Notes: generated by a model not told the origin, from the sequence alone. Shown: positions 36,539 to 45,798, counted from the first letter of the stretch. The stretch: DNA of 64,000 nt from Desmonostoc vinosum HA7617-LM4 (GCA_019359515.1 JAHHHC010000015.1:62001-126000), one strand, 5' to 3'. Numbers and translations: made by a program.

Positions 36539-36931
36539 TCAGGTAGCTTTACGCTCTTTCAATACTTGATCTAGCAAGTCTCTAGCAGGTTGCGCTTTTG
36601 TTAGAGCTGTTTGATGATCACTATAGGCACGAACTAAGCGAGAAAGGCTACTCACACCTATTTTGAGTTGTTCAAGTTCTTCACCAGCAATTATTTCTCC
36701 ATCAAGCATCCGCCCGATTAAAGGTTTGATATCGCCCACTTCCTGACGGATTTTTTGGAGTTTTTCTACACTACTCAGTAAGGTTTTTAGTGAGTTTAAG
36801 ATGTCATCAATATCTTGTGTGTCCTTTTGTTGCCCAAGAGATTCTTCATTTGTTGCTTTATCTTCAATATCGGAAGCTAGAGATAATTCCTGCGCTGGGG
36901 TTTCCGTCTTAACTCCGTTTGTCTTTGCCAT
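36539..36931 (-). CDS. Hypothetical coiled-coil protein (130 aa)
   Basis: The start is ATG 36931, which has GGAGG nine bases upstream. The first 45 residues are polar and probably disordered (Lys, Glu, Thr, Gln). The rest is mainly amphipathic helix with leucine spacing: DILNSLKTLLSSVEKLQKI, then LKIGVSSLSRLVRAYSDH and LLDQVLKERKAT. There is no membrane segment or catalytic motif. It looks like a small soluble helical protein that could dimerise. Family not recognised; it lies beside the thioesterase gene on the same strand but about 130 bases away. Confidence 0.65.
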   Translation of the reverse strand: MAKTNGVKTETPAQELSLASDIEDKATNEESLGQQKDTQDIDDILNSLKTLLSSVEKLQKIRQEVGDIKPLIGRMLDGEIIAGEELEQLKIGVSSLSRLVRAYSDHQTALTKAQPARDLLDQVLKERKAT

Positions 36932-37062
36932 CAATGATTTCCTCCAATTATCTTATTTAGTTTATCGCTTATGATTCAAATTTGCGATCTACTGCTTGTT
37001 ATAATCTTCATTAATTGTGATAATAAATGGCTGGTGGAAGGTAATTTTTTCAGCAGTTTTGT

Positions 37063-37824
37063 TTATTGCGATCGCATCTGCAATTCTTGGGCTAGAGCTT
37101 TTAATAAAGCTTCCCTTGCAGATTGTATAAAGAAATGGTCGCCTTCGAGCATCTGTAATGAGAAAGCAGCGGTTGTTTGTTCTCGCCACGCTTGGAGGTT
37201 CTCGTAACTGACTTTTGTGTCTTGTAAACCACCAAAAGCAGTAATAGGACATGCTAATGGTGGCTCGTGAGTGTAAACATACGTCTCTAGGACGGCAAAA
37301 TCTGCCCGGAGGATGGGTAAGAAAATCGCCATCAGTTCCTGACTTTCTAGCACTGCTTTCGGAGTGCCGTTGAAACGGTACAGTTGTGCAATAAACTCAG
37401 CTTCTGGTAGGTTGTGGATTGGTGATTTTGTCACTGGGATTTGTGGTGCTTTGCGAGCAGATATAAACAGATGAAATGGATTGAGATCATACTGAGAACG
37501 CAGTAGACGAGTTAACTCAAAGCTAACCAGTCCGCCCATACTGTGACCAAAAAACGCGAATGGTTTATCTAGATATGGTACAAGAACTGGTGCGATCGCA
37601 TTTACAAGATCTGTTAATCGTGTGAAGGGAGCCGATTTCATCTGACTTCCTCGTCCTGGTAGTTCCACACAACAAACCTCAACAGTTTGCGGAAGACTGT
37701 CAGCCCAAGAGCGAAAAGCCGCAGCCCCACCACCTGCATAAGGAAAGCAGAACAAACGTAAATTTGCTTGAGGATTAGGTTTTAGACAGATAATCCAAGA
37801 GTTGAAGCTGGGTGTAGTCGTCAT
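37063..37824 (-). CDS. Type II thioesterase (NRPS/PKS editing type)
   Basis: About 250 residues from ATG 37824; an earlier in-frame ATG at 37869 is also possible. The order of motifs is that of type II thioesterases: NLRLFCFPYAGGGAAAFRSW near the start, VCCVELPGRGSQ, FAFFGHSMGGLVSFEL with the catalytic Ser, PITAFGGLQDTKVSYENL with the Asp, and LEGDHFFIQSAREAL with the His. Such enzymes free carrier proteins from stalled or wrong acyl groups. The NRPS at 26851 is about 4 kb upstream on the opposite strand and is the obvious client, by inference. No other carrier-protein enzyme is visible in the window. Confidence 0.9.
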   Translation of the reverse strand: MTTTPSFNSWIICLKPNPQANLRLFCFPYAGGGAAAFRSWADSLPQTVEVCCVELPGRGSQMKSAPFTRLTDLVNAIAPVLVPYLDKPFAFFGHSMGGLVSFELTRLLRSQYDLNPFHLFISARKAPQIPVTKSPIHNLPEAEFIAQLYRFNGTPKAVLESQELMAIFLPILRADFAVLETYVYTHEPPLACPITAFGGLQDTKVSYENLQAWREQTTAAFSLQMLEGDHFFIQSAREALLKALAQELQMRSQ

Positions 37825-37927
37825 GATAGAAATTAAGTATGCAATTTCACAGCGTAACAGCTTATTCATCCAGCAACTCAGACAAAAGGAATTGTTTGAA
37901 GTTGATTAATCCTGTTAAAATGCCTTG

Positions 37928-38782
37928 ATGTCAAAAAAGCAACATCCCCCAAACAAAAAACTCGGTTGGTCTTTGGATGAGCGAGATCCGGAGTTCATTA
38001 AATCTTTGATGCCTCTAATCGGCTTTTTCTATCGCTACTATTTTCGAGTGCAGACTAGCGGTTGGTATAATATCCCACCTCAACAAAAAGTTCTATTTGT
38101 CGGTTCTCATAACGGAGGACTGGCAGCTCCTGATATGTTAATGATGATGTATGACTGGTTCCGGCGATTTGGAGTGCAACAACCTGTCTACGGTTTGATG
38201 CATCCCAAGGTTTGGCAAGTTAGCCCCCCATTAGCCCAACTAGTTGCTAAATCTGGGGCAATCATCGCCCATCCTAAAATGGCTTACGCTGCTTTGCGCT
38301 CTGGAGCTAGTGTACTGGTATATCCAGGTGGAGCAGAAGATGTCTTTCGTCCCTATTCTCTACGTAACAAAATTTGTTTTGCTGGGCGGCAAGGATTCAT
38401 TAAGTTAGCATTGCGAGAAAATGTGCCAATCGTACCATTAATTTCTTGTGGTGCCCATGATACGTTGATTGTGCTAGCTGATTGCTACAAAATTTTGCAG
38501 CAATTACATGAGTGGGGAATGCCTTGGTTGTTGGGGATTGATCCTGAAGTTTTTCCGATTTATTTGGGTTGGCCTTGGGGATTATCATTTGGGCCACTGC
38601 CTAATATACCTTTCCCTGTGTCTATTTATACGCGAGTTTGCCCTCCCATTGTCTTTGAACGCTATGGCCGCAAAGCAGCAAGCGATCGCGACTATGTAAA
38701 TGAATGCTATGAATTAGTTGTAAGTCAAATGCAGAAAGAGCTAGACCTTTTAGTTAAGATTAGGGAAGTTCCCTTCTCGTAA
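37928..38782 (+). CDS. PlsC/DGAT-like lysophospholipid acyltransferase
   Basis: A 284-residue protein from ATG 37928 (TTG 37925 also lies in frame). Acyltransferase-type blocks are visible: VLFVGSHNGGLAAPDMLMM, VLVYPGGAEDVFRP and RQGFIKLALRENVPIVPLISCGAHD. The His of the first block, followed by Pro-Asp, takes the place of the usual HxxxxD, as in cyanobacterial and DGAT-type relatives. Hydrophobic stretches (about 28-40 and 195-220) suggest membrane association. Its substrate is unknown; close relatives act on glycerolipids or make wax esters. It is divergent from the thioesterase gene, sharing an upstream region of about 100 bases. Confidence 0.82.
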   Translation: MSKKQHPPNKKLGWSLDERDPEFIKSLMPLIGFFYRYYFRVQTSGWYNIPPQQKVLFVGSHNGGLAAPDMLMMMYDWFRRFGVQQPVYGLMHPKVWQVSPPLAQLVAKSGAIIAHPKMAYAALRSGASVLVYPGGAEDVFRPYSLRNKICFAGRQGFIKLALRENVPIVPLISCGAHDTLIVLADCYKILQQLHEWGMPWLLGIDPEVFPIYLGWPWGLSFGPLPNIPFPVSIYTRVCPPIVFERYGRKAASDRDYVNECYELVVSQMQKELDLLVKIREVPFS

Positions 38783-38892
38783 TAGACCTCTGTATCAAAT
38801 AGTCCCTGTGGAAAGTAGGGAGTTTAAAAAACACCTTGTCTAGTTAGCTAATAACCTGTAAATTGATAGCTGAATCTATAAATCAAAAACCA

Positions 38893-39276
38893 ATGAAACC
38901 TTTATTAGCATTAGCGTTGACTGCCGGAACTATTCTTTCCCAACTAACAATTCCAAATGTAGCTAAAGCTCAAACAGTACCCGACTGCCCACCAGATAGT
39001 GTTTGTGTATGGAGAGAACGCGACTTTAATGGCGAACGTCTTGTAGTTACTCCAGTAAGTACAACACTATCTGGAGTATTGACACGATGTAATTTTATAT
39101 CTGGCTTATCTCAAAATGTGACTTTCAGTGTGGAACTTGCACGCTCAATAAGAAATAACACTGTATGCATCATAAAATTATACATACAAAAAAGTCCTGG
39201 AGGAAATCAGAATGTTTCACAAATTAATCCTAACACGCAAAATAGTGATAGTGGGGAATTTCGCTCTATACGTTGA
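38893..39276 (+). CDS. Small secreted protein resembling peptidase-inhibitor family I36
   Basis: About 127 residues from ATG 38893, with a signal peptide (LLALALTAGTILSQL, ending NVAKAQT). The mature part carries Cys residues in CPPDSVCVWRERDFNGERLV, the CxWxxxxFxG pattern of beta/gamma-crystallin-like or I36 inhibitor domains, and later TRCNFISG and NTVCIIKLY. The four Cys may form two disulfides. The last 25 residues are Asn/Gln/Ser-rich. Possible roles are protease inhibition or calcium-bound structural use; neither is proven. It is followed by element A copy 3. Confidence 0.7.
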   Translation: MKPLLALALTAGTILSQLTIPNVAKAQTVPDCPPDSVCVWRERDFNGERLVVTPVSTTLSGVLTRCNFISGLSQNVTFSVELARSIRNNTVCIIKLYIQKSPGGNQNVSQINPNTQNSDSGEFRSIR

Positions 39277-39433
39277 CCCATGAAACCCTCACTAATCTAC
39301 GATATTCACACACCCAACATATCTATAAAGGTTCTCCGGCGCGGGTTACTTATTGAGCTAGAATCCATATATATCAAGCGTTCTAGCCACAGGCTGTACC
39401 TGATGACACGAACCTTCTGTTTACGCCCTTACT

Positions 39434-39605
39434 AGGTTGTTTGAAAAGTCTAAATTAATACTAATCCCGGCGATTAGAAATCGCGACTATACAGACAAAA
39501 CCCACCTCCGTGGGTTTCAAGAACTCGATTTTCTGTTAGTCCACGGAGGTGGACTTCGCTTGTGTAGTAGCGAATTATATTCGCCCAAAACTTTTCAAAC
39601 ATCCT
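39434..39605. mobile_element. Element A copy 3, complete 172-bp miniature element
   Basis: Bounded by AGGTTGTTTGAAAAGTC and CTTTTCAAACATCCT, in the reverse orientation to copy 2. It carries the AACCCACCTCCGTGGGTTT hairpin (39498-39518 area), a second AGTCCACGGAGGTGGACT hairpin and an uninterrupted TTAATACTAAT segment, the empty form of the site occupied by element B in copy 2. It has no coding capacity. Confidence 0.83.
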
Positions 39606-39733
39606 CTTAAAAGAGTGGGATTAAAACAAGAGCATTTTATCAGTTTAAACTCAGATCAGACCCAGAACTAAAGTTTTAATTGATACTCATAACATAAGTG
39701 CCTTTCTTGGTAAATTTTATAATCTTGGCGATC

Positions 39734-39937
39734 CTCACATCTTGCACCTGACAGTGAAAATAATGAGTCTGCCGCAATAAAGTTATAAAAATTACATATT
39801 TATTTGTCTCTGCATTTAGTCCATTAGAAATGGACTTTTGCTATAAGACAGGGATTTACAATCCCTGGCGGTAGAGAGCGAAGCCGAACAATTATGTAAG
39901 TTTTGCGACTGGCAGTTTGAAAGGTGCAAGATCTGAG
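39734..39937. mobile_element. Element B copy 2, 204 bp, with GATC target duplication
   Basis: Termini CTCACATCTTGCACCTG and AGGTGCAAGATCTGAG are inverted repeats. GATC occurs on each side (39730-39733 and 39938-39941). Internal hairpins GTCCATTAGAAATGGAC and CAGGGATTTACAATCCCTG sit at the same places as the hairpins of copy 1 but with different stem bases. The element lies directly behind the stop codon of the synthetase at 39946. Confidence 0.8.
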
Positions 39938-39945
39938 GATCGCAA

Positions 39946-41430
39946 TCAACAAAATAGCTCAACCACCGCAGGCTTAGTGACTTTTCCCATGGCGTTGCGC
40001 GGTAATTCTGCAACTGTCAGAATTCTCGTTGGTACTTTATAGATAGCTAATCGCTCTTTTGCCCAACTCCTAAAAGATTCTAAGGTCAAAAGTTGTGACC
40101 CTTGCAATACTAACGCGGCACAGACTCGCTCACCCCACTCTAAATCGCTAACCCCAACTACTGCACATTCCTGAATATCTGGATGGGTTCGCAATACTTC
40201 CTCTATTTCCAACGCCGAAACTTTATACCCTCCCGTTTTGATGATATCTACACTCAACCGCCCCAGAATTCGATAGTTGTCGTTCTCGACTACAGCCAAA
40301 TCTCCAGTACAGAACCAGCCATCTTGAAAGGCTTTGGCGGTGGCTTGGGGATTTTGCCAATATTCTAAAAATACCCCGGGGCCTTTAACTTGGATTTCTC
40401 CTGGTATCCCTGGTGCGACTAACTCGCCGCTTTCATCTACTAATCTCACTTCTACTTGCGGTAGAGGTTTGCCAACATATCCTGCTTTTCGTTCACCGTG
40501 TAAAGGGTTCGATAACGCCATGCCAATCTCAGTCATCCCATAGCGCTCAAGTAGAAAATGACCACTGATATTTTGCCACTTTTCTAATACTTGCACTGGT
40601 AACGCTGCTGAACCAGATACCATGAGCCGCATTTTAGCACAGCCTGCTGACATCCTTTGCTGGCGTTCGGGTGTAGCCGCTTCCCAAGCAGCAATCAGCT
40701 TGACATAAATTGTTGGTACTGCCATGAATAGGGTTAAGTCGCCCTCACAAATTCGGTTCCAAACAGTTTCGGCATCAAACTTGCTGATCATGTGGCACTC
40801 CGCCCCAGCCCATAAAGCACAGGTGAGTACGTTGATAATCCCATGAATATGATGTAGAGGTAGTATGTGTAAGATGCGATCGCTAGCTGTCCATTCCCAA
40901 GCAGTAACTAAGCTGATCACTTGAGATTGAATATTGTGATGAGTGGTAACTACACCCTTGGGTTTACCAGTTGTGCCACTAGTGTAGAGAATTAAGGCGC
41001 GTCTGGTGAGTTCAATTTCTGGGAGGCGACTAACATCATCTGGGAGTGTTTCTGAGGTGAGAATAAATCGTAAGTTTTGGGCTTGAGCAATTGGACGTAG
41101 TAGAGTTTCAAAATTGGGATGGGCAATAATAATTAATGCTGCTGAATTGGTAATTACATATTCCAATTCTGGCTGTGGGTGGGAAATACACAAAGGTACG
41201 GCTATACCACCAGCCCGCCAAATCCCCCATTGAGTCGCTACATACTCAAATCCAGGCGGAATGAGAAAGGCAACTCGCTGCTCTTGTAAGTCTTCTGTAT
41301 TATTCAACAGTACTGTCGCTATTTGACTGGATGTATGCAGCAAATCTTGATAGGTAAATGCTTCAACTTTTGTCGCAATAGCTATTTTCTCGCTGTGTGC
41401 TTGAGCATGAGTTATTAATGGAAGATTCAC
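39946..41430 (-). CDS. Malonyl-CoA synthetase-like acyl-CoA synthetase
   Basis: A 494-residue AMP-forming enzyme. The P-loop is ALILYTSGTTGKPKGVVTTH (about residues 146-165), and LHILPLHHIHG follows. LMVSGSAALPVQV and ERYGMTEIGMALSNPL are characteristic of the malonyl-CoA/methylmalonyl-CoA synthetase (MatB/ACSF3) group. DGWFCTGD and IKTGGYKVSALEIEEVLR follow, and the catalytic Lys is in PRNAMGKVTK near the end. It probably activates malonate or a similar small acid with ATP and CoA, feeding fatty acid or polyketide synthesis. The exact acid is a family-level inference. The gene is transcribed alone on the minus strand. Confidence 0.85.
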   Translation of the reverse strand: MNLPLITHAQAHSEKIAIATKVEAFTYQDLLHTSSQIATVLLNNTEDLQEQRVAFLIPPGFEYVATQWGIWRAGGIAVPLCISHPQPELEYVITNSAALIIIAHPNFETLLRPIAQAQNLRFILTSETLPDDVSRLPEIELTRRALILYTSGTTGKPKGVVTTHHNIQSQVISLVTAWEWTASDRILHILPLHHIHGIINVLTCALWAGAECHMISKFDAETVWNRICEGDLTLFMAVPTIYVKLIAAWEAATPERQQRMSAGCAKMRLMVSGSAALPVQVLEKWQNISGHFLLERYGMTEIGMALSNPLHGERKAGYVGKPLPQVEVRLVDESGELVAPGIPGEIQVKGPGVFLEYWQNPQATAKAFQDGWFCTGDLAVVENDNYRILGRLSVDIIKTGGYKVSALEIEEVLRTHPDIQECAVVGVSDLEWGERVCAALVLQGSQLLTLESFRSWAKERLAIYKVPTRILTVAELPRNAMGKVTKPAVVELFC

Positions 41431-41783
41431 ATTCTTTTACCGATTTAGGATTGATTCAGTCTAGTTATAGAAAGCATATAGCAATCCCAAATAAAACGTA
41501 ATACTAAGGTTTTAAAATCCGGTTACAGATTGAAATTTAGAAGTTTAGATGAAATTTAACTCTCTTAATTACAAAAACAAGCACCACATCTGTCAACTGG
41601 CGATCGCTGGCAGTTAGTATAAGCTCTTTTAGAGTCTCTAAAGCGGGAAGCACATCCTCATCTGAAACGGGGCAGCGATCGCTATCCCAAACGATGCCAC
41701 AAACAGCAAAAGTCCAGCAATCCATTGCTGTTAGTTTAAAATATGAAGTAGTTCTACAACCTCTCAAAGGTGAGAAAAATGTT

Positions 41784-42035
41784 ATGTCAATTGTTGTCAC
41801 CCTTAGCCCTGAGTTAGAAGCCCTGTTGCGGGATAGAGCTGCTAGGCAAGGTCAAGATGTTAGTTTCGTTGCATCTGAGTTGCTTGCTAGTATTCTACAG
41901 GCAAAGGAGCAAGACTTAGAGGAAGCGATTGAGGGTATTCAGCAAGGTTTAGATGATTTTCAGGCAGGAAAATTTCGGTCTTTTGAAGATTTTACTGAAG
42001 AACAGCGCCAAAAGTACAATTTGTCCGCTGATTAA
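41784..42035 (+). CDS. Antitoxin of a ParD/RelB-like toxin-antitoxin pair
   Basis: An 83-residue protein from ATG 41784, chosen over earlier starts because AAAGGTGAG lies just upstream. A short N-terminal ribbon (IVVTLSPELEALLRDRA) suits a ribbon-helix-helix DNA-binding antitoxin. The C-terminal half is acidic and flexible (FQAGKFRSFEDFTEEQRQKY), as in antitoxins that wrap their toxin. The stop codon overlaps the toxin start by one base (TAATG), which supports coupled translation and autoregulation by analogy with the family. Confidence 0.82.
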   Translation: MSIVVTLSPELEALLRDRAARQGQDVSFVASELLASILQAKEQDLEEAIEGIQQGLDDFQAGKFRSFEDFTEEQRQKYNLSAD

Positions 42036-42382
42036 TGAAGTACCCCATTGAAATTTCAAGTGTGGCAGAAGCAGAGGCCGATAACGCTTTTCTACGGCTG
42101 TCTCAAGTCACATCCTCTACAAGAGCGAACCAATGGTATTCCGGGTTGTTGCAAGCGATTGAGTCTCTGTCTCAAATGCCCAAACGCTGCCCATTAGCCC
42201 AGGAAAATCAGTACTTTAGCCAAGAAATTCGGCAATTACTTTATGGCAAAGGGCGCAACTCATATCGTATTCTCTTTACCATTGTGGGAGAGGAAGAAGT
42301 GCCTACGGTTCGTATTCTGCACATTCGACACGCTACACAGCAAACTCTTGGGGAAGAACCAGAAGAACCCTACGCCACCTAA
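42035..42382 (+). CDS. ParE/RelE-superfamily toxin
   Basis: A 115-residue protein of the RelE/ParE fold. The N-terminal strand YPIEISSVAEAEADNAF leads into a helical pair. QMPKRCPLAQENQYFSQEIRQLLYGKGRNSYRILFTI is the conserved middle block (seen at residues 48-84), and VRILHIRHATQQ closes the sheet. Known relatives inhibit DNA gyrase or cleave ribosome-bound mRNA; sequence alone does not say which. The C-terminal EEPEEPYAT tail runs into the alaS-derived duplication, which starts at the stop codon. Confidence 0.85.
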   Translation: MKYPIEISSVAEAEADNAFLRLSQVTSSTRANQWYSGLLQAIESLSQMPKRCPLAQENQYFSQEIRQLLYGKGRNSYRILFTIVGEEEVPTVRILHIRHATQQTLGEEPEEPYAT

Positions 42383-42609
42383 CACTGCGTTGGTGCAGAT
42401 GGAATAGATAAAGTATCTATACTTAAGCAATTTATAACAGGGTAGGCAAAATGCCCACCCTTTAAGAAAACACAATTAAGCCAATGCAGACTTTAACTCA
42501 CTCTTAGCTTATGCCAACGTTTCTGGTAATTGACTCGCGTCGCGTCCGCCAGCTTGGGCTAAATTCGGTCTACCACCGCCACCGCAAATTTTGGCGATCG
42601 CACCCACAA
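42378..42609 (-). pseudogene. Duplicated 3' end of alaS plus downstream spacer (relic)
   Basis: About 232 bases match 43029-43263: the last 40-odd codons of alaS (complement) and the spacer beyond it. There are scattered substitutions and a three-base length difference in the Gly-codon run. The remnant has no start and cannot be functional. Together with 43029-43263 it brackets the hicAB genes as a direct repeat. Confidence 0.88.
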
Positions 42610-42635
42610 GGGGATGCGGTTTCCCGGAGATGATC

Positions 42636-42821
42636 ATGAAGGTTAGAGATATAATCAAACTAATTGATCAAGATGGGTGGTATTTGGCTCGAACGCGAGG
42701 CAGCCATCGTCAATACAAGCACCCTAATAAATTGGGTTTGGTTACTGTACCAGGAAAACCGGGTGATGATTTAGCTTCGGGAACGTTGGATAGTATCTTA
42801 AAACAAGCGGGTCTGAAATGA
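42636..42821 (+). CDS. hicA: HicA-type mRNA interferase toxin
   Basis: A 61-residue protein from ATG 42636, with GGAGA ending six bases upstream (ATG 42630 is also in frame). It has the full HicA pattern: MKVRDIIKLIDQDGWYLAR, then TRGSHRQYKHPNK with the catalytic His in GSH, and LVTVPGKPGDDLASGTLDSIL. HicA cleaves mRNA through a double-stranded-RNA-binding-like fold. Its stop overlaps the hicB start by four bases (ATGA). The module lies between two copies of the alaS terminus. Confidence 0.92.
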   Translation: MKVRDIIKLIDQDGWYLARTRGSHRQYKHPNKLGLVTVPGKPGDDLASGTLDSILKQAGLK

Positions 42822-43033
42822 TGCAGTATCTGATCGTGATTGAAAAGACAGAAACAGGATATTCTGCCTATTCTCCTGACCTACTAGGATGTGTCTCGAC
42901 TGGGTCAACCCGTGAAGAAGTTGAACAAAATATGCGTCAGGCAGTGGAATTTCACCTTGATGGGTTGAAGTTGGAGGGATTCGAGATCCCGCAGCCCACA
43001 ACCTCATCGGTCTATATCGAGGTTGCTGCCTAA
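42818..43033 (+). CDS. hicB: HicB-type antitoxin
   Basis: A 71-residue protein with the partial RNase H fold of HicB: YLIVIEKTETGYSAYSPDLL, then GCVSTGSTREEVEQNMRQA and VEFHLDGLKLEGFEIPQP. The C-terminus is short, without the extra ribbon-helix-helix DNA-binding domain that some HicB proteins carry, so autoregulation may need another element. The four-base overlap with hicA supports one transcript. Confidence 0.9.
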   Translation: MMQYLIVIEKTETGYSAYSPDLLGCVSTGSTREEVEQNMRQAVEFHLDGLKLEGFEIPQPTTSSVYIEVAA

Positions 43034-43263
43034 CACCGCGTTGGTGCAGATGCTACAAAGGTATCTACGCTTCAGCAATTGCTCGCAGGGCAGGCAAAAT
43101 GCCCACCCTTGAAGAAAAAATAATTAACTCAATGCAGACTTTAACTCACTCTTAGCTTGTGCCAACGCTTCTGGTAATTTACTCGCGTCGCGTCCGCCGG
43201 CTTGAGCTAAATTCGGTCTACCGCCGCCGCCACCGCCGCAAATCTTAGCGATCGCACCCACAA
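43029..43263. repeat. Right copy of the direct repeat that brackets hicAB
   Basis: This copy consists of the spacer immediately after the hicB stop (CCTAACACCGCG...) and the genuine 3' end of alaS. The left copy starts at the equivalent point, immediately at the stop of the ParE-like toxin (CCTAACACTGCG...). The spacer includes an AGGCAAAATGCCCACCC hairpin in both copies. Confidence 0.88.
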
Positions 43264-45790
43264 ATTTCCCCGCTTGCAAGCCTTTTTTGTTGACTTCTGG
43301 ACTAAAAGCTGCTACTATACTAACTTTCTCAGCTTCAGGAACGGAACCCAATACCACCGCACCATTACCTAGTTTTTGCAACAATCTTTCCGCTGCACTT
43401 TTCAAGGATTCGGGATCAACGTCTTCTAACTGAGCAACGAGAATTGGATAATCGCCCACAGTCTCTGCTGTTTGCAGTAGGGTGTCGGATTTGGCGATCG
43501 CTAGTTGCATCTTTAGGGTTTCTAGTTCCTTTTGGTTAGTTCTGAGTTCGTTTTGGAGGCTGGTGATTCTCTGTGGTAATTCTTCGGGTTTTACTTTAAA
43601 GCGATCGCTTAAATCCTTCACTACTTGATCGCGGAGGTTGAGATAATCCAGCACTGCTGCACCAGAAACAGCTTCGATACGCCGTACTCCAGAAGCAACG
43701 CCAGTTTCAGAAATAATCTTGAACACGCCAATCTCAGCGGTATTACTGACATGAGTGCCCCCGCATAGTTCCATTGATACACCAGGAAAGTCAATTACTC
43801 GCACTTCTTCACCATATTTTTCGCCAAACATAGCAACAGCACCCCTAGCTTTGGCCTCTGCTAAAGGTAATACTTCTACTTTGGCGGCATGTGCCTCGGC
43901 TACCCAAGTATTTACCTGTTCTTCAACTTGTTGAACTTCCTCTGCTGTCAAGGCACGGGGACAGTTAAAGTCAAAGCGTAACCTGTCAAAGGAAACTAAA
44001 GAACCAGCTTGGGATATGCCATCATCGACAATTTTCTTTAACGCTGCTTGTAGTAGGTGCGTTGCGGTATGGTTGGCTTGGAGACGACGCCGACAAGCGC
44101 GATCAATTTGGGCACTCACAACATCTCCTACTCGGATTGTACCGCGTTCAATGCGGCCGAAGTGAACAAAGAAATCGGATTCTTTCTTCACATCTTCCAC
44201 TCGCACGACAACACTTGTGTTGAGCGAAGTCGAAACACCGTCACCGGAGATATAACCGCGATCGCCAATTTGCCCCCCAGATTCGGCATAGAATGGCGTT
44301 TTATCGAGGACAATTTGTACTTCTGTGCCTGCTTCCGCCTCTTCTTGAGAGACGCCATTGATTAGTAGAACTTCAACTTTCGCCGTTGTTGTTGGTTGGG
44401 CGTAACCTAAAAATTCGGTAGCGTGGATGTGTTCTGCAAGCTTGTCGAGGGAACCTTGCACAGTTAGATCGATGGTTTCGTGTGCTGCTTTGGCGCGTTC
44501 TACTTGCTTTTGCATTTGGGCGTTGAATCCTGCTTCATCGACTGTGAGGTGATTTTCCTCAGCGATTTCTTGCGTGAGTTCCAAAGGGAAACCGTAGGTA
44601 TCGTAGAGAGTGAAGACGCTTTCACCACTAATAGAAGTTTTGCCTTGCTGCTTCACCTGTTGAATGATTTCTTCTAAGAGTTTTTCCCCTCGATCAAGAG
44701 TTCGCAGGAAATTAGATTCTTCGCGTTGTAGTTCGGCTTTGATAGCGGCTTCTCGTTGGCGCACATTAGGGTAAGCTGATTCAGCAAGAGCGATCGCAGT
44801 TTGGGCAACTTGGGTAATAAATTCGCCAGTAATGCCAACTAATCGCCCGTGACGCACCACACGCCGAATTAATCGCCGCAGGACATAACCCCGCCCGACG
44901 TTGGAAGCGCGGATTTCATCAGCGATTAAGTGGACGACTGCACGCACATGATCACCAATGACTTTCAAAGAGACTTTGGTGTTTTCGTCGCTGCCGTGGT
45001 AATCAATGCCAGCAATCGCCGCTGCTGTTTGAATAATTGGGAAAATTAAGTCAGTTTCGTAATTATTCGGCACTTTTTGGAGGATTTGCGCCATCCTTTC
45101 CAAACCCATGCCAGTATCAATGTTTTTGTTTTGCAGTGGTGTTAAATTACCTGAAATATCCCGGTTGTATTGCATGAATACGAGGTTGTAGAACTCGATA
45201 AACCGGGAATCATCTTCTAAGTCAATAGAATCGTCACCGCGTTCTGGGTGAAAGTCATAGTATATCTCTGAACAAGGGCCACAAGGGCCAGTAGGTCCAG
45301 AGTTCCAAAAGTTATCATCTGCACCCATGCGCTTGATTCTTGCTTGGGCTACACCGATTTGATCGCGCCAAATCGCGAAGGCTTCATCATCCTCCTCAAA
45401 GACGCTGACTACAAGGTTGCTTGGTAAGAAGCCAAAAACTTGCGTAGAAATTTCCCAACCCCAGGCGATCGCTTGTTCTTTAAAATAGTCACCAAAGCTA
45501 AAGTTACCCAGCATCTCAAAAAACGTTTGATGGCGTTTAGTACGTCCCACGTTTTCGATATCGTTAGTGCGGATACACTTTTGGGATGTAGTAGCTCGTT
45601 TAAATTCTGGTGTGCGCTGTCCCAGGAATATTGGCTTAAATGGCAACATTCCCGCGATCGTCAGCAGCACGGTTGGATCTTCTGGTACCAAGGAAGCACT
45701 AGGAAGAATTTGGTGTCCTCGTTGAACAAAGAAGTTAAGGAATAAGGAGCGAATTTCGTTACCGCTGATGTATTGGGGATTTGAAGACAT
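43124..45790 (-). CDS. alaS: Alanyl-tRNA synthetase
   Basis: The start is ATG 45790, directly after a heptamer repeat array through which the frame stays falsely open. The product has 888 residues, slightly above the usual 875-880. The class II core includes [23 protein letters not shown]-type ATP-site segments, [12 protein letters not shown] and GMGLERM. The editing domain has [11 protein letters not shown] and [11 protein letters not shown], supplying the zinc ligands, and the Gly-rich C-terminal domain carries [15 protein letters not shown], for dimerisation and tRNA binding. Between SGDG and [10 protein letters not shown] an insertion encodes VSTSLNTS (see the separate entry). It charges tRNA-Ala. 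The gene reads toward the hicAB repeat. Confidence 0.95.
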   Translation of the reverse strand: MSSNPQYISGNEIRSLFLNFFVQRGHQILPSASLVPEDPTVLLTIAGMLPFKPIFLGQRTPEFKRATTSQKCIRTNDIENVGRTKRHQTFFEMLGNFSFGDYFKEQAIAWGWEISTQVFGFLPSNLVVSVFEEDDEAFAIWRDQIGVAQARIKRMGADDNFWNSGPTGPCGPCSEIYYDFHPERGDDSIDLEDDSRFIEFYNLVFMQYNRDISGNLTPLQNKNIDTGMGLERMAQILQKVPNNYETDLIFPIIQTAAAIAGIDYHGSDENTKVSLKVIGDHVRAVVHLIADEIRASNVGRGYVLRRLIRRVVRHGRLVGITGEFITQVAQTAIALAESAYPNVRQREAAIKAELQREESNFLRTLDRGEKLLEEIIQQVKQQGKTSISGESVFTLYDTYGFPLELTQEIAEENHLTVDEAGFNAQMQKQVERAKAAHETIDLTVQGSLDKLAEHIHATEFLGYAQPTTTAKVEVLLINGVSQEEAEAGTEVQIVLDKTPFYAESGGQIGDRGYISGDGVSTSLNTSVVVRVEDVKKESDFFVHFGRIERGTIRVGDVVSAQIDRACRRRLQANHTATHLLQAALKKIVDDGISQAGSLVSFDRLRFDFNCPRALTAEEVQQVEEQVNTWVAEAHAAKVEVLPLAEAKARGAVAMFGEKYGEEVRVIDFPGVSMELCGGTHVSNTAEIGVFKIISETGVASGVRRIEAVSGAAVLDYLNLRDQVVKDLSDRFKVKPEELPQRITSLQNELRTNQKELETLKMQLAIAKSDTLLQTAETVGDYPILVAQLEDVDPESLKSAAERLLQKLGNGAVVLGSVPEAEKVSIVAAFSPEVNKKGLQAGKFVGAIAKICGGGGGGRPNLAQAGGRDASKLPEALAQAKSELKSALS
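44213..44236 (-). repeat. 24-bp in-frame insertion in alaS, dispersed-repeat derived
   Basis: These 24 bases encode VSTSLNTS, which I do not recall in other cyanobacterial AlaRS proteins at this loop. They include TCGACTTCGCTCAACAC, the same motif (TTCGACTTCGCTCA) found in non-coding repeats near 8890 and 10650. GTT flanks both ends, as expected for a small insertion with a short duplication. The frame is kept. Confidence 0.6.
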
Positions 45791-45798
45791 GATAGTTA

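Noticed and set aside
41537-41800. Minus-strand frame of 87 codons before the ParD/RelB-like antitoxin
   Set aside because: It overlaps the antitoxin start and the predicted Shine-Dalgarno, and no family pattern is visible.
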